Shown piece after piece: positions 1 through 7,249 of a stretch of 10,508 bases of DNA. Both the position numbers and the translations under genes were made by a program. The stretch comes from Desulfococcus sp. (GTDB taxonomy: Bacteria; Desulfobacterota; Desulfobacteria; Desulfobacterales; Desulfosalsimonadaceae). The stretch's first letter is position 1; every line of letters begins with the position of its first letter. The notes under the pieces were generated by a model that did no database searches, was not told the origin of the DNA, and saw only the letters and a program-made list of their open reading frames with translations. Where the stretch lies: NCBI GenBank assembly GCA_024641805.1, contig JAHECJ010000033.1:1-10508 (forward strand), written 5' to 3'.

Positions 1-257
1 CCGGGAACTTAAATTGGCATAACCTACCATATATTTTAAGAATTCAAAAGATATTCTTTAATGATTGAAATCATCTGAAAATTGAAATTCAAACCCGGAT
101 TTAATATTTTTTCACCATTTGGATTTCAAAGTTTGGTTATAATAATGATGACATAAGATCGTCTATCCGCTATAACATATTCATGCACATTTCTTTTCCG
201 GCCTGTTTTTCGCTGATAAAAATAATTCTGTGTGAAAATTTTTAAAAGGAGAGCACC
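1..257. other. AT-rich upstream region of the acyltransferase gene
   Basis: No gene is supported here. The stretch is AT-rich and holds a perfect TATAAT at 138-143, but no good -35 at normal spacing, so a promoter is possible and not assignable. Two small inverted repeats are visible: ATGATT-ga-AATCAT at 61-74 and TTGAA-A-TTCAA at 82-92. The acyltransferase ribosome-binding site, AAGGAGAG at 246-253, closes the region. Minus-strand open frames here have no recognisable content. Confidence 0.5.
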
Positions 258-1943
258 ATGGCTGAGACAATGACCAATGCGGACAATTTCTGGCTCCAGA
301 TGGACCACCCCACCAACCTGATGATTATCACCGGCATTATGGAATTCAAGGAAACCATTGATTATGATCAGGCAAGTAAAACACTGGAAAACAGGTTGTG
401 CGCGTTCGACCGGTTCCGGCAGCGTGTTGTCACGCCGATATCCGGTGTGGGGGTAGCCAGTTGGGAGCTTGACCCTTATTTTGACATCCGGTCTCATTTT
501 CAACGGGTGGCCCTGCCGGGAGCCGGCGGGAAGGCAGAGCTTCAGCACATGGTCAGTGATTTAATGACCATTCCCATGGACCGGACCAAACCCCTGTGGA
601 GCTGTCATCTGATTGAAAATTATAAAACCGGATGCGCGCTCTTTTTCAGGCTGCATCACTGCATTGCGGACGGGATATCCCTGGTCTATGTGCTGCTCTC
701 CACTGCGGACACGGAACCCGGCGGAACGCCCCTGTTTGGCGACAAGCCCAAAAAACGGAAAAAGAAATGGACGCCCCCGTCGTTCATCCCTGCCGGACAG
801 CTATTGACGAGTGTTTCCGGGGTGATCGACAAAACCCAGATCGTCGGTGAAAAACTGATTGCGGAGTGGTCAAAGGTGGTGTCCAGGCCGTCATATATGA
901 AGAAATTCGCAAAGGATACTGCGAATCTGTCGATGGACACGGCAACGGTTTTGGGAAAGCTGGCCATGATGCCTTCGGATCCGAAAACTGCCTTTAAAGG
1001 GCCGTTGAAAGTGCGAAAGTGTGTTGCCTGGACAAATCTCATGTCGCTGGAGAGAGTGAAAACCATCAGTAAAGCGATGGATGCCACGATCAATGATGTG
1101 CTGATTGCTTCAGTGGCCGGCGCGCTTCGGCAATATCTGATTATGAGGGGCGACCGGACGCATAAAACCGAACTGCGAGCCGCGATTCCCGTCAATATCC
1201 GTGAACCCGGAACCGCGTTTGAACTGGGCAATAAATTCAGTCTGGTTTTCCTTGCCCTGCCGGTTCATATCGAAGACCCGGTACTGCGCTTAAGGGAAGT
1301 CAAGAAACGCATGGATCATCTCAAGCAGTCGCCGGATGCGTTTGTTGCATTTATGGTGTTAAGTGCTCTGGGCATATCTTCGGCCAGTATTGCCACAACC
1401 GCTTCCAATTTCTTTGCAAACAAGGCGTCAACGGTGATGACCAATGTTCCAGGTCCGAAGGAGCCGCTTTATTTTGCGGGCAAAAAGATTGAAAACTTTA
1501 TCGGCTGGGTTCCCCGAACCGGGCGGGTCGGCATGGGCATCAGCATTTTCAGCTATGCCGGCAAAGTCGGGATCGGGCTGGTGACTGATGAGGGACTGGT
1601 CCCGGACCCGGAAACAATTTTGAAATATTTTGAAGATGAATTTGATTATCTCTACGGTATTTCAAAAACCGGCAAGGTGGATATCAAGCCGCTGGTTGTT
1701 GGCGACAGGAAAAAGTCCGCGCTAAAATCCGTTAAACCCCTTAAGGAAAAGACGCCCCCTGAAAAGAAAGAAGATATTGCCAGTGCAGCTCCCTCTGAAA
1801 AAGAGGCGGCCGCCAAAACAGACAACTCCCCAAAAGCGGGCAAATGCATTGCAGTAACCAAAAGCGGCACACCCTGCAGAAAAAAGCCGGCCCCGGGATC
1901 GAAATACTGCAGCGTGCATCAGGCCGGCGTGAAAAAGGGTTAA
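258..1943 (+). CDS. Wax ester synthase/acyl-CoA:diacylglycerol acyltransferase (WS/DGAT) with a Cys/His-rich C-terminal tail
   Basis: This enzyme would move an acyl group from acyl-CoA to a long-chain alcohol or diacylglycerol, making wax ester or triacylglycerol at the inner membrane or lipid-body surface. The family signature HHxxxDG is intact (H133, H134, D138, G139), after a PLW motif at 112-114. Other family landmarks are the IND segment near 278-280 and the NVPGP motif at 396-400. The ATG at 258 is chosen because AGGAG lies six bases upstream and residues 8-20 look like the usual family start. The protein is 561 residues, while family members are usually about 450-480. The extra length is a Lys/Glu/Ala/Pro-rich linker (about 480-528) and a compact cluster, C530-x9-C540-x10-C551-x2-H554. 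This resembles small bacterial Cys/His modules with a C-x-A-x-T-x-x-G-x-x-C pattern (I think of DUF5763). Alcohol versus diacylglycerol preference cannot be told from sequence. Confidence 0.93.
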   Translation: MAETMTNADNFWLQMDHPTNLMIITGIMEFKETIDYDQASKTLENRLCAFDRFRQRVVTPISGVGVASWELDPYFDIRSHFQRVALPGAGGKAELQHMVSDLMTIPMDRTKPLWSCHLIENYKTGCALFFRLHHCIADGISLVYVLLSTADTEPGGTPLFGDKPKKRKKKWTPPSFIPAGQLLTSVSGVIDKTQIVGEKLIAEWSKVVSRPSYMKKFAKDTANLSMDTATVLGKLAMMPSDPKTAFKGPLKVRKCVAWTNLMSLERVKTISKAMDATINDVLIASVAGALRQYLIMRGDRTHKTELRAAIPVNIREPGTAFELGNKFSLVFLALPVHIEDPVLRLREVKKRMDHLKQSPDAFVAFMVLSALGISSASIATTASNFFANKASTVMTNVPGPKEPLYFAGKKIENFIGWVPRTGRVGMGISIFSYAGKVGIGLVTDEGLVPDPETILKYFEDEFDYLYGISKTGKVDIKPLVVGDRKKSALKSVKPLKEKTPPEKKEDIASAAPSEKEAAAKTDNSPKAGKCIAVTKSGTPCRKKPAPGSKYCSVHQAGVKKG

Positions 1944-1993
1944 GGCGGAAAGAGAGAAGACAGAAGGTTGAAAGTGAAAATGTAGAAAGTGCC

Positions 1994-2026
1994 TGAAGTG
2001 AGCTAAAGTTTGAAGTGACTAAAATT
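1994..2026. repeat. Short degenerate tandem repeat (two ~17-bp units)
   Basis: TGAAGTGAGCTAAAGTT at 1994-2010 is followed directly by TGAAGTGACTAAAATT at 2011-2026, a copy with one base missing and one substitution. The purine-rich stretch before it (about 1950-1993) has looser copies of the GAAAGTG core. It lies in the noncoding gap after the acyltransferase stop and has no visible coding role. Confidence 0.6.
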
Positions 2027-2027
2027 G

Positions 2028-2045
2028 CGGAGTCGCTCTGCTCCG
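2028..2045. repeat. Small inverted repeat CGGAG/CTCCG
   Basis: CGGAG at 2028-2032 and CTCCG at 2041-2045 form a five-base-pair stem around an eight-base loop. It lies between the tandem repeat and the stronger hairpin at 2067-2088, so all three may be parts of one compound intergenic element. No T-run follows on either strand, which argues against a classical terminator. Confidence 0.45.
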
Positions 2046-2066
2046 GATCGTTAAATATTGTTCTGG

Positions 2067-2088
2067 TTCCCACGGTCCTCCGTGGGAA
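2067..2088. repeat. Perfect palindromic hairpin, REP-like intergenic element
   Basis: TTCCCACGG, a TCCT loop, then CCGTGGGAA form a perfect nine-base-pair stem with a tetraloop. The GTTCCCACG...CGTGGGAA pattern resembles dispersed REP-type palindromes that I recall from many proteobacterial genomes, some mobilised by REP-associated tyrosine transposases (RAYT). No transposase is in this window. Neither strand has a T-run after the stem, so it is not a standard intrinsic terminator, although it could slow or stabilise the 3' ends of the two converging transcripts. Confidence 0.7.
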
Positions 2089-2181
2089 ACATGTTTAAGC
2101 GCTTTTACCTCCTGTACCAAATTGTGGAATCAGGTTATCTGCTTCAGTTAAGTCATCAGTTGACGGGTCGACAGTGCATTG

Positions 2182-2476
2182 CTATGCCGCTTTTTTTAAT
2201 GCCGCCAGAAAGGATTTCATAAACACCGGCAGATCATCCGGCGTGCGGCTGGTGATCAGGTTTTTGTCCACGACCACTTCCTTGTCTTCCCATAACGCTC
2301 CGGCATTTTTCATATCGTCTTTGATCGCAAAAAATGATGTGGCTTTGCGGCCTTTTAAAATACCGGCGGAGGCCAGCATCCATCCCGCGTGACAAATGGC
2401 GGAGATCTTTTTAACTGATTGAAAATAGACATAAAATTCTACGACAATTGCGTCGTCGGCATCCGTTTTTACAATG
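2182..2476 (-). pseudogene. DJ-1/PfpI-family remnant (C-terminal half only)
   Basis: The reading frame encodes the C-terminal half of a PfpI-type class I glutamine-amidotransferase-like protein. The nucleophile elbow AICHAG is present, with Cys codon at 2392-2394 and the adjacent His. It is followed by the family-typical stretches ASAGILKGRKATS, DDMKNAGALW, EVVVDKNLITSRTPDDLP and a short terminal helix. Whole family members run about 170-190 residues. Here only about 95 match, and the N-terminal part with the acidic active-site residue is gone. A short DADDAIVV segment just before EFYVYFQSVKK resembles the usual 'DAIVVPGG' strand joined straight to a later helix, so an internal deletion is likely. 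The frame stays open to an ATG at 2566-2568, but that part is out-of-frame glgP sequence. It is probably nonfunctional. Expression as a small protein cannot be excluded. Confidence 0.75.
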
Positions 2477-4966
2477 TCAGGGCTGATTTTCCAGAGGAAT
2501 CTTCCAGATATCACGGCAATATTCCCGAATGGCGCGATCCGAGGAAAATTTTCCCATGCGCGCAACATTGAGAAGCGACATGCGGGTCCACAGTACCTGG
2601 TTTTTCCAGGTCCGGTTCACTTTTTCCTGGCAATCCAGGTAGGACTGATAATCGGCCATCAACATATATCTGTCATCATATAAAAGGGAATCCACCAGCG
2701 GTTTGAACAGACCGGTGTCCCCGTTTGAGAAAATGCCTGAACTGATCAGGCCAATGACTTCCCGGAGTTCCTGGTTGTTCTGGTAGTAGTCCATGGGATA
2801 ATAACCGGAGGCTTTCAACTCCTGGACCTCCTGTGCGTTTAGTCCGAAATGGAAGAAATTGTCGGCGCCGACTTCCTCCCGGATTTCGATATTCGCCCCG
2901 TCAAGGGTGCCGATGGTCAGGGCCCCGTTCATGGAGAATTTCATGTTGCCGGTTCCGGAAGCCTCCTTACCGGCGGTGGAGATCTGTTCGGACAGGTCTG
3001 CCTGGGGGTATACCCGGTGGCCGATTTTGACATTGAAGTTGCGGATAAAGACTATTTTGAGACGTCCGCCGATATCGGGATCACTGTTGACCACTTCCGC
3101 CACCGAGTTGATTAGTTTGATGATCAGCTTGGCCATGTAATATCCCGGCGCTGCTTTTCCGCCGAAGATAAATGTTCGGGGAGGGATATCGATGTTCGGA
3201 TTTTTTTTGATCCGGTTGTATAAGGTGATGATGTGCAGCACCATCAAATGCTGACGCTTGTATTCATGAATGCGCTTTACCTGTACGTCGAACAGGGAAT
3301 CCGTATTCAATACAACCCCGGTTTTTTTTAAAACATATTCCGCCTGTTCCCTTTTATTGTTTTGCTTGACCAGCCACCATTTGGCCAGAAATTCCTGGTT
3401 GTCGGCGAAATTTTCAAGCTCACGGAGCCTGTCCAGATCCCTGATCCAGCCATCGCCGATTTTCTCATTGATCAGGCCGGTGAGCCTCGGATTGCACAAA
3501 ACAATCCATCGCCGCGGGGTGACGCCATTTGTCTTGTTGCTGAATTTTTCCGGCATTAACGTGTAAAAATCGCGCAGGGTATGGTTTTTCAGGAGTTCCG
3601 TGTGCAGCTCGGCAACACCGTTGATGGCATGACTGCCCACACAGGCCAGGTTGGCCATGCGCACATATTTCCCGCCGGTTTCTTCTATGAGCGACACATT
3701 GCTTAAGCTCACATTCTGATGCAGACCGATGCTGACGACATGGTCCAGGAAACGCTGGTTGATTTCGTAAATGATTTCCAGATGTCTGGGGAGCAGGCCG
3801 GCAAAAAGTGGTAATGGCCATTTTTCGAGTGCTTCGGGTAAAAGCGTGTGATTTGTATAACTGAGCGTATTCTGGGTGATCCGCCAGGCCCGGTCCCAGT
3901 CCAGGTTATGGACATCCACCAGAAGGCGCATCAATTCTGCAACGGCAATGGCGGGATGGGTGTCGTTCAGCTGGACGGCGAAGGTTTCGTTGAAATTATC
4001 CAGCGTTTTTTCTTTCAGCAGGTGCATTTCAATCAGATTCTGCAGCGAACAGGAGACGAAAAAAAACTGCTGCTCCAGCCGCAGCTGTTTGCCCTGGAGC
4101 TGTTCATCGTTGGGGTACAATACTTTTGTGATGTTCTCGGCGGTTATTTTCATTTCAACGGCGCCATAGTAATCGCCGGTGTTGAAATCCTGAAAATCGA
4201 AAGATTCATGGGCCTCGGCCTTCCAGAGCCGCAGCATGCCGGCGGTTCCGACATTATAACCGATAATGGGAGTGTCATAGGCAACCCCCCTGATAATTCT
4301 GCCGGGGATCCATTTGACGCGTTCACTGCCGTCAGCTCCGGTATGTCGCTCCGTGTGGCCGCCGAAGAAGACATTGTAAACCCGCTCCGGTCTCGGTAGT
4401 TCCCAGGGATTGCCGAGGCTCAGCCAGTTATCGGTCAGTTCGATCTGCCAGCCGTCACGGAATTTCTGATGGAACATTCCGTGTTCATAACGGATGCCAA
4501 AGCCGATGGCAGGGATGCCAAGGGTCGCGAAAGATTCCATATAGCAGGCGGCCAAACGGCCCAGGCCGCCGTTGCCCAGCCCCGGTTCCGGTTCATGTTC
4601 AATGATGTCGTTTAGATTCATTCCCAGTTCGCCGACGGCCTGGCTCATCGTGTCATAAATTCCCAGGCTGATTAAGTTTCTCTTCAGCTGAGGGCCGATG
4701 AGAAATTCCGCCGAAAAATAGCCGATAGCCTTGGATTTGGTTGTAAAGAATTTTTCAACCGTATGGCTCCAATGTTTGATCATACGGTTGCGGGCACTGT
4801 AAGCGACCGCCAGATAGTGGTCGCTTAGGGTTCTCATGGCGGCCGGTTTTGCCAGGACATACTCCAGATTTTCCATGACATCCTGCTTGATGCTTTTAAG
4901 ATCGAGGCCGGTTCTGACATTGGCAGGAAGGTCGGATGCGATGATGGTCTTGGTGTCTTTTTTCAT
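2477..4966 (-). CDS. glgP: Glycogen/maltodextrin phosphorylase
   Basis: This cytoplasmic enzyme phosphorolyses alpha-1,4-glucan ends to glucose-1-phosphate using pyridoxal phosphate (PLP). At 829 residues it has the normal full length of the family. The N-terminal domain carries EPEPGLGNGGLGRLAACYM (about 125-143) and DGWQIELTDNWLSLGNPWE (171-189). The middle has QLNDTHPAIAVAELMRLLVD (332-351), and NKTNGVTPRRW lies at 477-487. The PLP-binding segment EASGTGNMKF (668-677) has the Schiff-base lysine at K676, followed by NGALTIGTLDGANIE. The ATG at 4966 has an AGGA about ten bases upstream and opens a normal-looking N-terminus. The stop falls right at the edge of the PfpI remnant, so the two may once have been neighbours in one transcript. 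Glycogen versus maltodextrin preference cannot be decided from sequence. Confidence 0.97.
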   Translation of the reverse strand: MKKDTKTIIASDLPANVRTGLDLKSIKQDVMENLEYVLAKPAAMRTLSDHYLAVAYSARNRMIKHWSHTVEKFFTTKSKAIGYFSAEFLIGPQLKRNLISLGIYDTMSQAVGELGMNLNDIIEHEPEPGLGNGGLGRLAACYMESFATLGIPAIGFGIRYEHGMFHQKFRDGWQIELTDNWLSLGNPWELPRPERVYNVFFGGHTERHTGADGSERVKWIPGRIIRGVAYDTPIIGYNVGTAGMLRLWKAEAHESFDFQDFNTGDYYGAVEMKITAENITKVLYPNDEQLQGKQLRLEQQFFFVSCSLQNLIEMHLLKEKTLDNFNETFAVQLNDTHPAIAVAELMRLLVDVHNLDWDRAWRITQNTLSYTNHTLLPEALEKWPLPLFAGLLPRHLEIIYEINQRFLDHVVSIGLHQNVSLSNVSLIEETGGKYVRMANLACVGSHAINGVAELHTELLKNHTLRDFYTLMPEKFSNKTNGVTPRRWIVLCNPRLTGLINEKIGDGWIRDLDRLRELENFADNQEFLAKWWLVKQNNKREQAEYVLKKTGVVLNTDSLFDVQVKRIHEYKRQHLMVLHIITLYNRIKKNPNIDIPPRTFIFGGKAAPGYYMAKLIIKLINSVAEVVNSDPDIGGRLKIVFIRNFNVKIGHRVYPQADLSEQISTAGKEASGTGNMKFSMNGALTIGTLDGANIEIREEVGADNFFHFGLNAQEVQELKASGYYPMDYYQNNQELREVIGLISSGIFSNGDTGLFKPLVDSLLYDDRYMLMADYQSYLDCQEKVNRTWKNQVLWTRMSLLNVARMGKFSSDRAIREYCRDIWKIPLENQP

Positions 4967-5016
4967 CTTACGATCATCCTTTTTGGGTCTTTTGAAAGGG
5001 AATGGAATGTTCTATT

Positions 5017-5045
5017 TTTATATAGAAAATTGCGCGTTGAAGCAA
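5017..5045 (-). promoter_or_regulatory. Candidate sigma-70-type promoter of glgP
   Basis: On the minus strand, TTGCTT (complement of 5040-5045) and TATAAA (complement of 5017-5022) are separated by exactly 17 bases. The predicted start of transcription is near 5010, which would give glgP a leader of about 44 bases. The -35 matches four of six consensus bases and the -10 five of six. This is a by-eye match without experimental support. Confidence 0.45.
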
Positions 5046-5046
5046 C

Positions 5047-5065
5047 ACATATCAACCGGATATGT
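5047..5065. promoter_or_regulatory. Operator-like dyad upstream of the glgP promoter
   Basis: ACATATC-N5-GATATGT is a perfect seven-base-pair inverted repeat with a five-base spacer. It starts two bases beyond the predicted -35, and its centre (5056) is about 46 bases upstream of the predicted glgP start. That is a usual position for a dimeric activator touching polymerase. The binding protein is unknown. Confidence 0.4.
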
Positions 5066-5217
5066 CAGTCAACATCCTAAAATCATACATTCTTATGGTA
5101 AACCAGTACCCGCGGAACATTATCCTAGTTTTAACGCATCGAATGGGTTCTCCGGCATCATCATGACCGGAGGACGGCGGCTTCAATTTTTTATCCGGGA
5201 ATTTTATCTTATCTTAC

Positions 5218-5257
5218 CAAAGCCTTCGCTTTGCCTGACACCGTTAAAAATGGTGTC
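5218..5257. repeat. Two tandem short hairpins
   Basis: The first is CAAAGC-CTTC-GCTTTG (5218-5233), a six-base-pair stem with a tetraloop. The second is GACACCGTT-AAA-AATGGTGTC (5237-5257), nine base pairs including one G-U pair. A T6 run at 5264-5269 follows on the plus strand after six other bases. No plus-strand gene lies upstream to be terminated, so the role is unclear. A terminator for a leader or small RNA reading rightward is one option. Confidence 0.45.
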
Positions 5258-5397
5258 GAAAAGTTTTTTCTGTATTTTCTGACTGTAAAATATTATTAAC
5301 ATACTTTGAACATAATCTAAATTTCAGACCTGATGTCCTTGTGGGAAAACAATGGTTCATTCGGTAAATGCGGAGTTGGTTCTGAAAAGGAGGAAGT

Positions 5398-6048
5398 ATG
5401 GGTATCAGGGTTTCTGAAACATTTAATTTTTATTCGCACCTTGCCGGCGGGATCGCGGCTGTGATCGGGACTGTATATCTGGCAAGGATTGCAAGCCATT
5501 CAGCGGCCATGCTTATTACGGCACTCGTCTATGGTCTTTCCGTGGTATTTCTTTTTTCCGCCAGTTCACTCTACCATGTATTTAAAAAGGAAGAAAATGA
5601 ACTGTCTTTCTGGCGGAAAATGGACCGGCTGGCTATTTTTTTCATGATCGCCGGAACGTATACCCCGGTCAGTTATTACTGCATGGATGGCAACTGGCGA
5701 TGGACCATGATCGCCATCCAGTGGGGGCTGGTAGGCTTTGGTGTTTTTTCGCAATTGTTTTTCCCCCGAGCGCCGCGAATGCTTTACGCGCTGATATACC
5801 TTGGCATGGGCTGGGTCGCCCTTTTCCCTATGAAACAGGTACTCGCAAACATGTCCATGGTTCAGGAGATTTTATTGTTTGCCGGCGGCGGTGCCTTTAC
5901 AGCCGGAGGCCTTATTTATGCAATTAAAAGGCCTCGACTGTTACCGGGCTTTTTCAGCTTTCATGAGCTTTTTCATGTCATGGTTCTAATCGGCGGTGTG
6001 CTTCATTATGCCATGATTTACCGGGTTTATTTTGAAAGAATCATTTAG
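5398..6048 (+). CDS. trhA: Hemolysin III / PAQR-family membrane protein (TrhA-like)
   Basis: This is a multi-pass inner-membrane protein of the PAQR superfamily, which includes bacterial hemolysin III/YqfA. TrhA proteins are linked to membrane-energy and lipid homeostasis, and their exact chemistry is debated. At 216 residues the length is typical. About seven hydrophobic segments are visible, the first near residues 15-30 and the last near 193-210. Conserved candidate metal-site residues are present: the SxxxH motif SSLYH (H60), D76 in MDRLAIFFMIAGTYTP, and H189 and H193 in FHELFH. The ATG at 5398 is supported by AAGGAGG four bases upstream. The alpha/beta hydrolase gene follows 78 bases later on the same strand, so they may share a transcript. 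Despite the name, haemolytic activity should not be assumed. Confidence 0.93.
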   Translation: MGIRVSETFNFYSHLAGGIAAVIGTVYLARIASHSAAMLITALVYGLSVVFLFSASSLYHVFKKEENELSFWRKMDRLAIFFMIAGTYTPVSYYCMDGNWRWTMIAIQWGLVGFGVFSQLFFPRAPRMLYALIYLGMGWVALFPMKQVLANMSMVQEILLFAGGGAFTAGGLIYAIKRPRLLPGFFSFHELFHVMVLIGGVLHYAMIYRVYFERII

Positions 6049-6126
6049 CAGCATGTTATTGCCTGAACGAAAGCCGGGGATAAAAATAGTGAAGTCAGCG
6101 CAAACGGTTCTGCAGGCCGGTCTCAA

Positions 6127-7026
6127 ATGAATGTGTCCGTTCAGGCGGAAAATGAGATTGCCTTCGGTTATGCGGACCTTCTTGAAAAAGAACGCCATCT
6201 TTTTAATGAAGAGTACCGCTTATTTTTTTTGGAAGGTGAGACGAAGCCGAGAAATATCGGGGAACCCTTTCTTCTGCATAACGCCCGGTCGGAAATTGGG
6301 GCGCTGCTGGTTCACGGATTAATGGCTGCTCCGGAAGAGGTGCGCGAATGGGCGGAATTTTTATATTCAAAAGGGGTTACGGTCTGCGCGACCCGGCTTG
6401 CCGGACACGGAACCTCCGCGGTGGATCTTTCCAAGAGGCGTTTTGACGAATGGATGGCATCCGTGGATCGCGGGCATGCCATCCTGAAAACCTGTTGTAA
6501 AAAAATCTTTATTGGCGGTTTCTCAACCGGGGCCGGGCTGGCCCTTTACCAGGCCATACAAAAACCGGATGACTTTGACGCCGTTGTTTCAATCAGTGCG
6601 CCTCTTCAATTTAAGGGTATTTCCGTAAATTTTGTGGAACTGCTTCATGTCTGGAACCAGTTTGCAGGCAGTCTGGGAGTGAGGAGATTCCGCAAGGCAT
6701 ATGTCCGTAACCATCCGGATAATCCGCACATCAATTATTATCGCTGTCCGGTCCAGGGCATTGTCGAGGTCCGGGCACTCATGCGAAAAGTCTGGAAGTC
6801 CCTTCCTTCCCTGACGATTCCGGCGCTCATCATGCAGGGGAAAAACGATCCCAAAGTTGACGGGCAAAGCGGGCAAAGGATATTCCGCCGGATCAATCGT
6901 CCTGATGCCGTTTACCGGGAAATTGATTTTAATCAGCATGGTATTGTCCGGGGATCGATTGCCCGCACCGTGTTTGATTCGGTTGAAAAATTTCTTGATA
7001 TCATATATCCGGACCAACTGATTTGA
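6127..7026 (+). CDS. Alpha/beta hydrolase (carboxylesterase/monoacylglycerol-lipase-like)
   Basis: This is a predicted cytoplasmic serine hydrolase acting on an ester or similar bond. Its substrate is not known. The fold landmarks are in order: oxyanion-hole VHG at 62-64, LAGHGT at 91-96, nucleophile elbow GFSTG with S133, a likely acid D241 in MQGKNDPKVD, and catalytic H271 in NQHGIV. The VHGLMAAPEEVREWAEFLYSKG and LAGHGT wording is close to the esterase/thermostable monoacylglycerol lipase group. The length of 299 residues is slightly long because of a 50-residue lead segment rich in charged residues. No signal peptide is seen. The ATG at 6127 is the first in-frame start after a stop at 6064-6066, but its ribosome-binding site is weak. 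It lies 78 bases after the hemolysin-III gene, which suggests a link to membrane lipid turnover or coupled translation, by inference only. Confidence 0.88.
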   Translation: MNVSVQAENEIAFGYADLLEKERHLFNEEYRLFFLEGETKPRNIGEPFLLHNARSEIGALLVHGLMAAPEEVREWAEFLYSKGVTVCATRLAGHGTSAVDLSKRRFDEWMASVDRGHAILKTCCKKIFIGGFSTGAGLALYQAIQKPDDFDAVVSISAPLQFKGISVNFVELLHVWNQFAGSLGVRRFRKAYVRNHPDNPHINYYRCPVQGIVEVRALMRKVWKSLPSLTIPALIMQGKNDPKVDGQSGQRIFRRINRPDAVYREIDFNQHGIVRGSIARTVFDSVEKFLDIIYPDQLI

Positions 7027-7052
7027 CCGGAAGGTCCCGGATGCCCTTTTTT
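7027..7052 (+). terminator. Weak candidate terminator after the hydrolase gene
   Basis: CCGG at 7027-7030 and CCGG at 7037-7040 can form a four-base-pair stem around six bases. ATGCCC and then T6 at 7047-7052 follow. The stem is short and the gap before the T-run is long, so termination efficiency is doubtful. It begins right after the stop codon. Confidence 0.25.
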
Positions 7053-7223
7053 CAAGCTCCCTGTTTTTATTCAAAGATATAATCATCCTCGCTTCAAGGC
7101 TTTTTACATGTTGTAATATTCTCCGGCACTATGCCTTTTAAATCTTTTTGTGAGTCGCACTGCTTACTGCCGCTATAAAATTAAATAATCAATCATTTCA
7201 ATATCTAACAAAAAAGTCACAAT

Positions 7224-7235
7224 CAAACCGGTTTG
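7224..7235. promoter_or_regulatory. 12-bp palindrome overlapping the sigma-54-like -24 box
   Basis: CAAACCGGTTTG is a perfect twelve-base palindrome. Its last three bases are the first three of the sigma-54-like element. A protein bound here would compete with polymerase, so it could be a repressor site. It could also be chance, since it is short. Confidence 0.3.
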
Positions 7236-7249
7236 GCACGGGTTTTGAT
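7233..7249 (+). promoter_or_regulatory. Sigma-54-like promoter of the cytidylate-kinase-like gene
   Basis: TTGGCACGGGTTTTGAT fits the sigma-54 pattern YTGGCACGRNNNTTGCW at every defined position except one: the usual GC of the -12 box is GA. The invariant ten-base spacing between the -24 GG (7235-7236) and the -12 pair (7247-7248) is kept. Transcription would start near 7260, giving a leader of about 75 bases. The -12 mismatch is at an important base, so activity may be weak or absent. Confidence 0.4.

Larger units (their letters stand above)
4967..5397. other. Divergent intergenic region between glgP and the hemolysin-III gene
   Basis: This 431-base gap separates two genes that point away from each other. 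It holds a candidate glgP promoter (5017-5045, minus), a dyad directly behind it (5047-5065) and two tandem hairpins (5218-5257). The hemolysin-III ribosome-binding site AAGGAGG is at 5387-5393. A plus-strand open frame crosses part of it but starts inside glgP and has no recognisable protein features. I could not place a clear promoter for the rightward gene. Confidence 0.6.

Noticed and set aside
686..1231. 181-codon minus-strand open frame inside the acyltransferase gene
   Set aside because: It is antisense to the conserved WS/DGAT core and has no family features or good ribosome-binding site.
3848..4399. 183-codon plus-strand open frame inside glgP
   Set aside because: It is antisense to the conserved N-terminal half of the phosphorylase and has no domain of its own.
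4836..5282. 148-codon plus-strand open frame from inside glgP into the intergenic region
   Set aside because: Its first third is antisense glgP and the rest reads as random sequence running through the glgP promoter and the hairpins.
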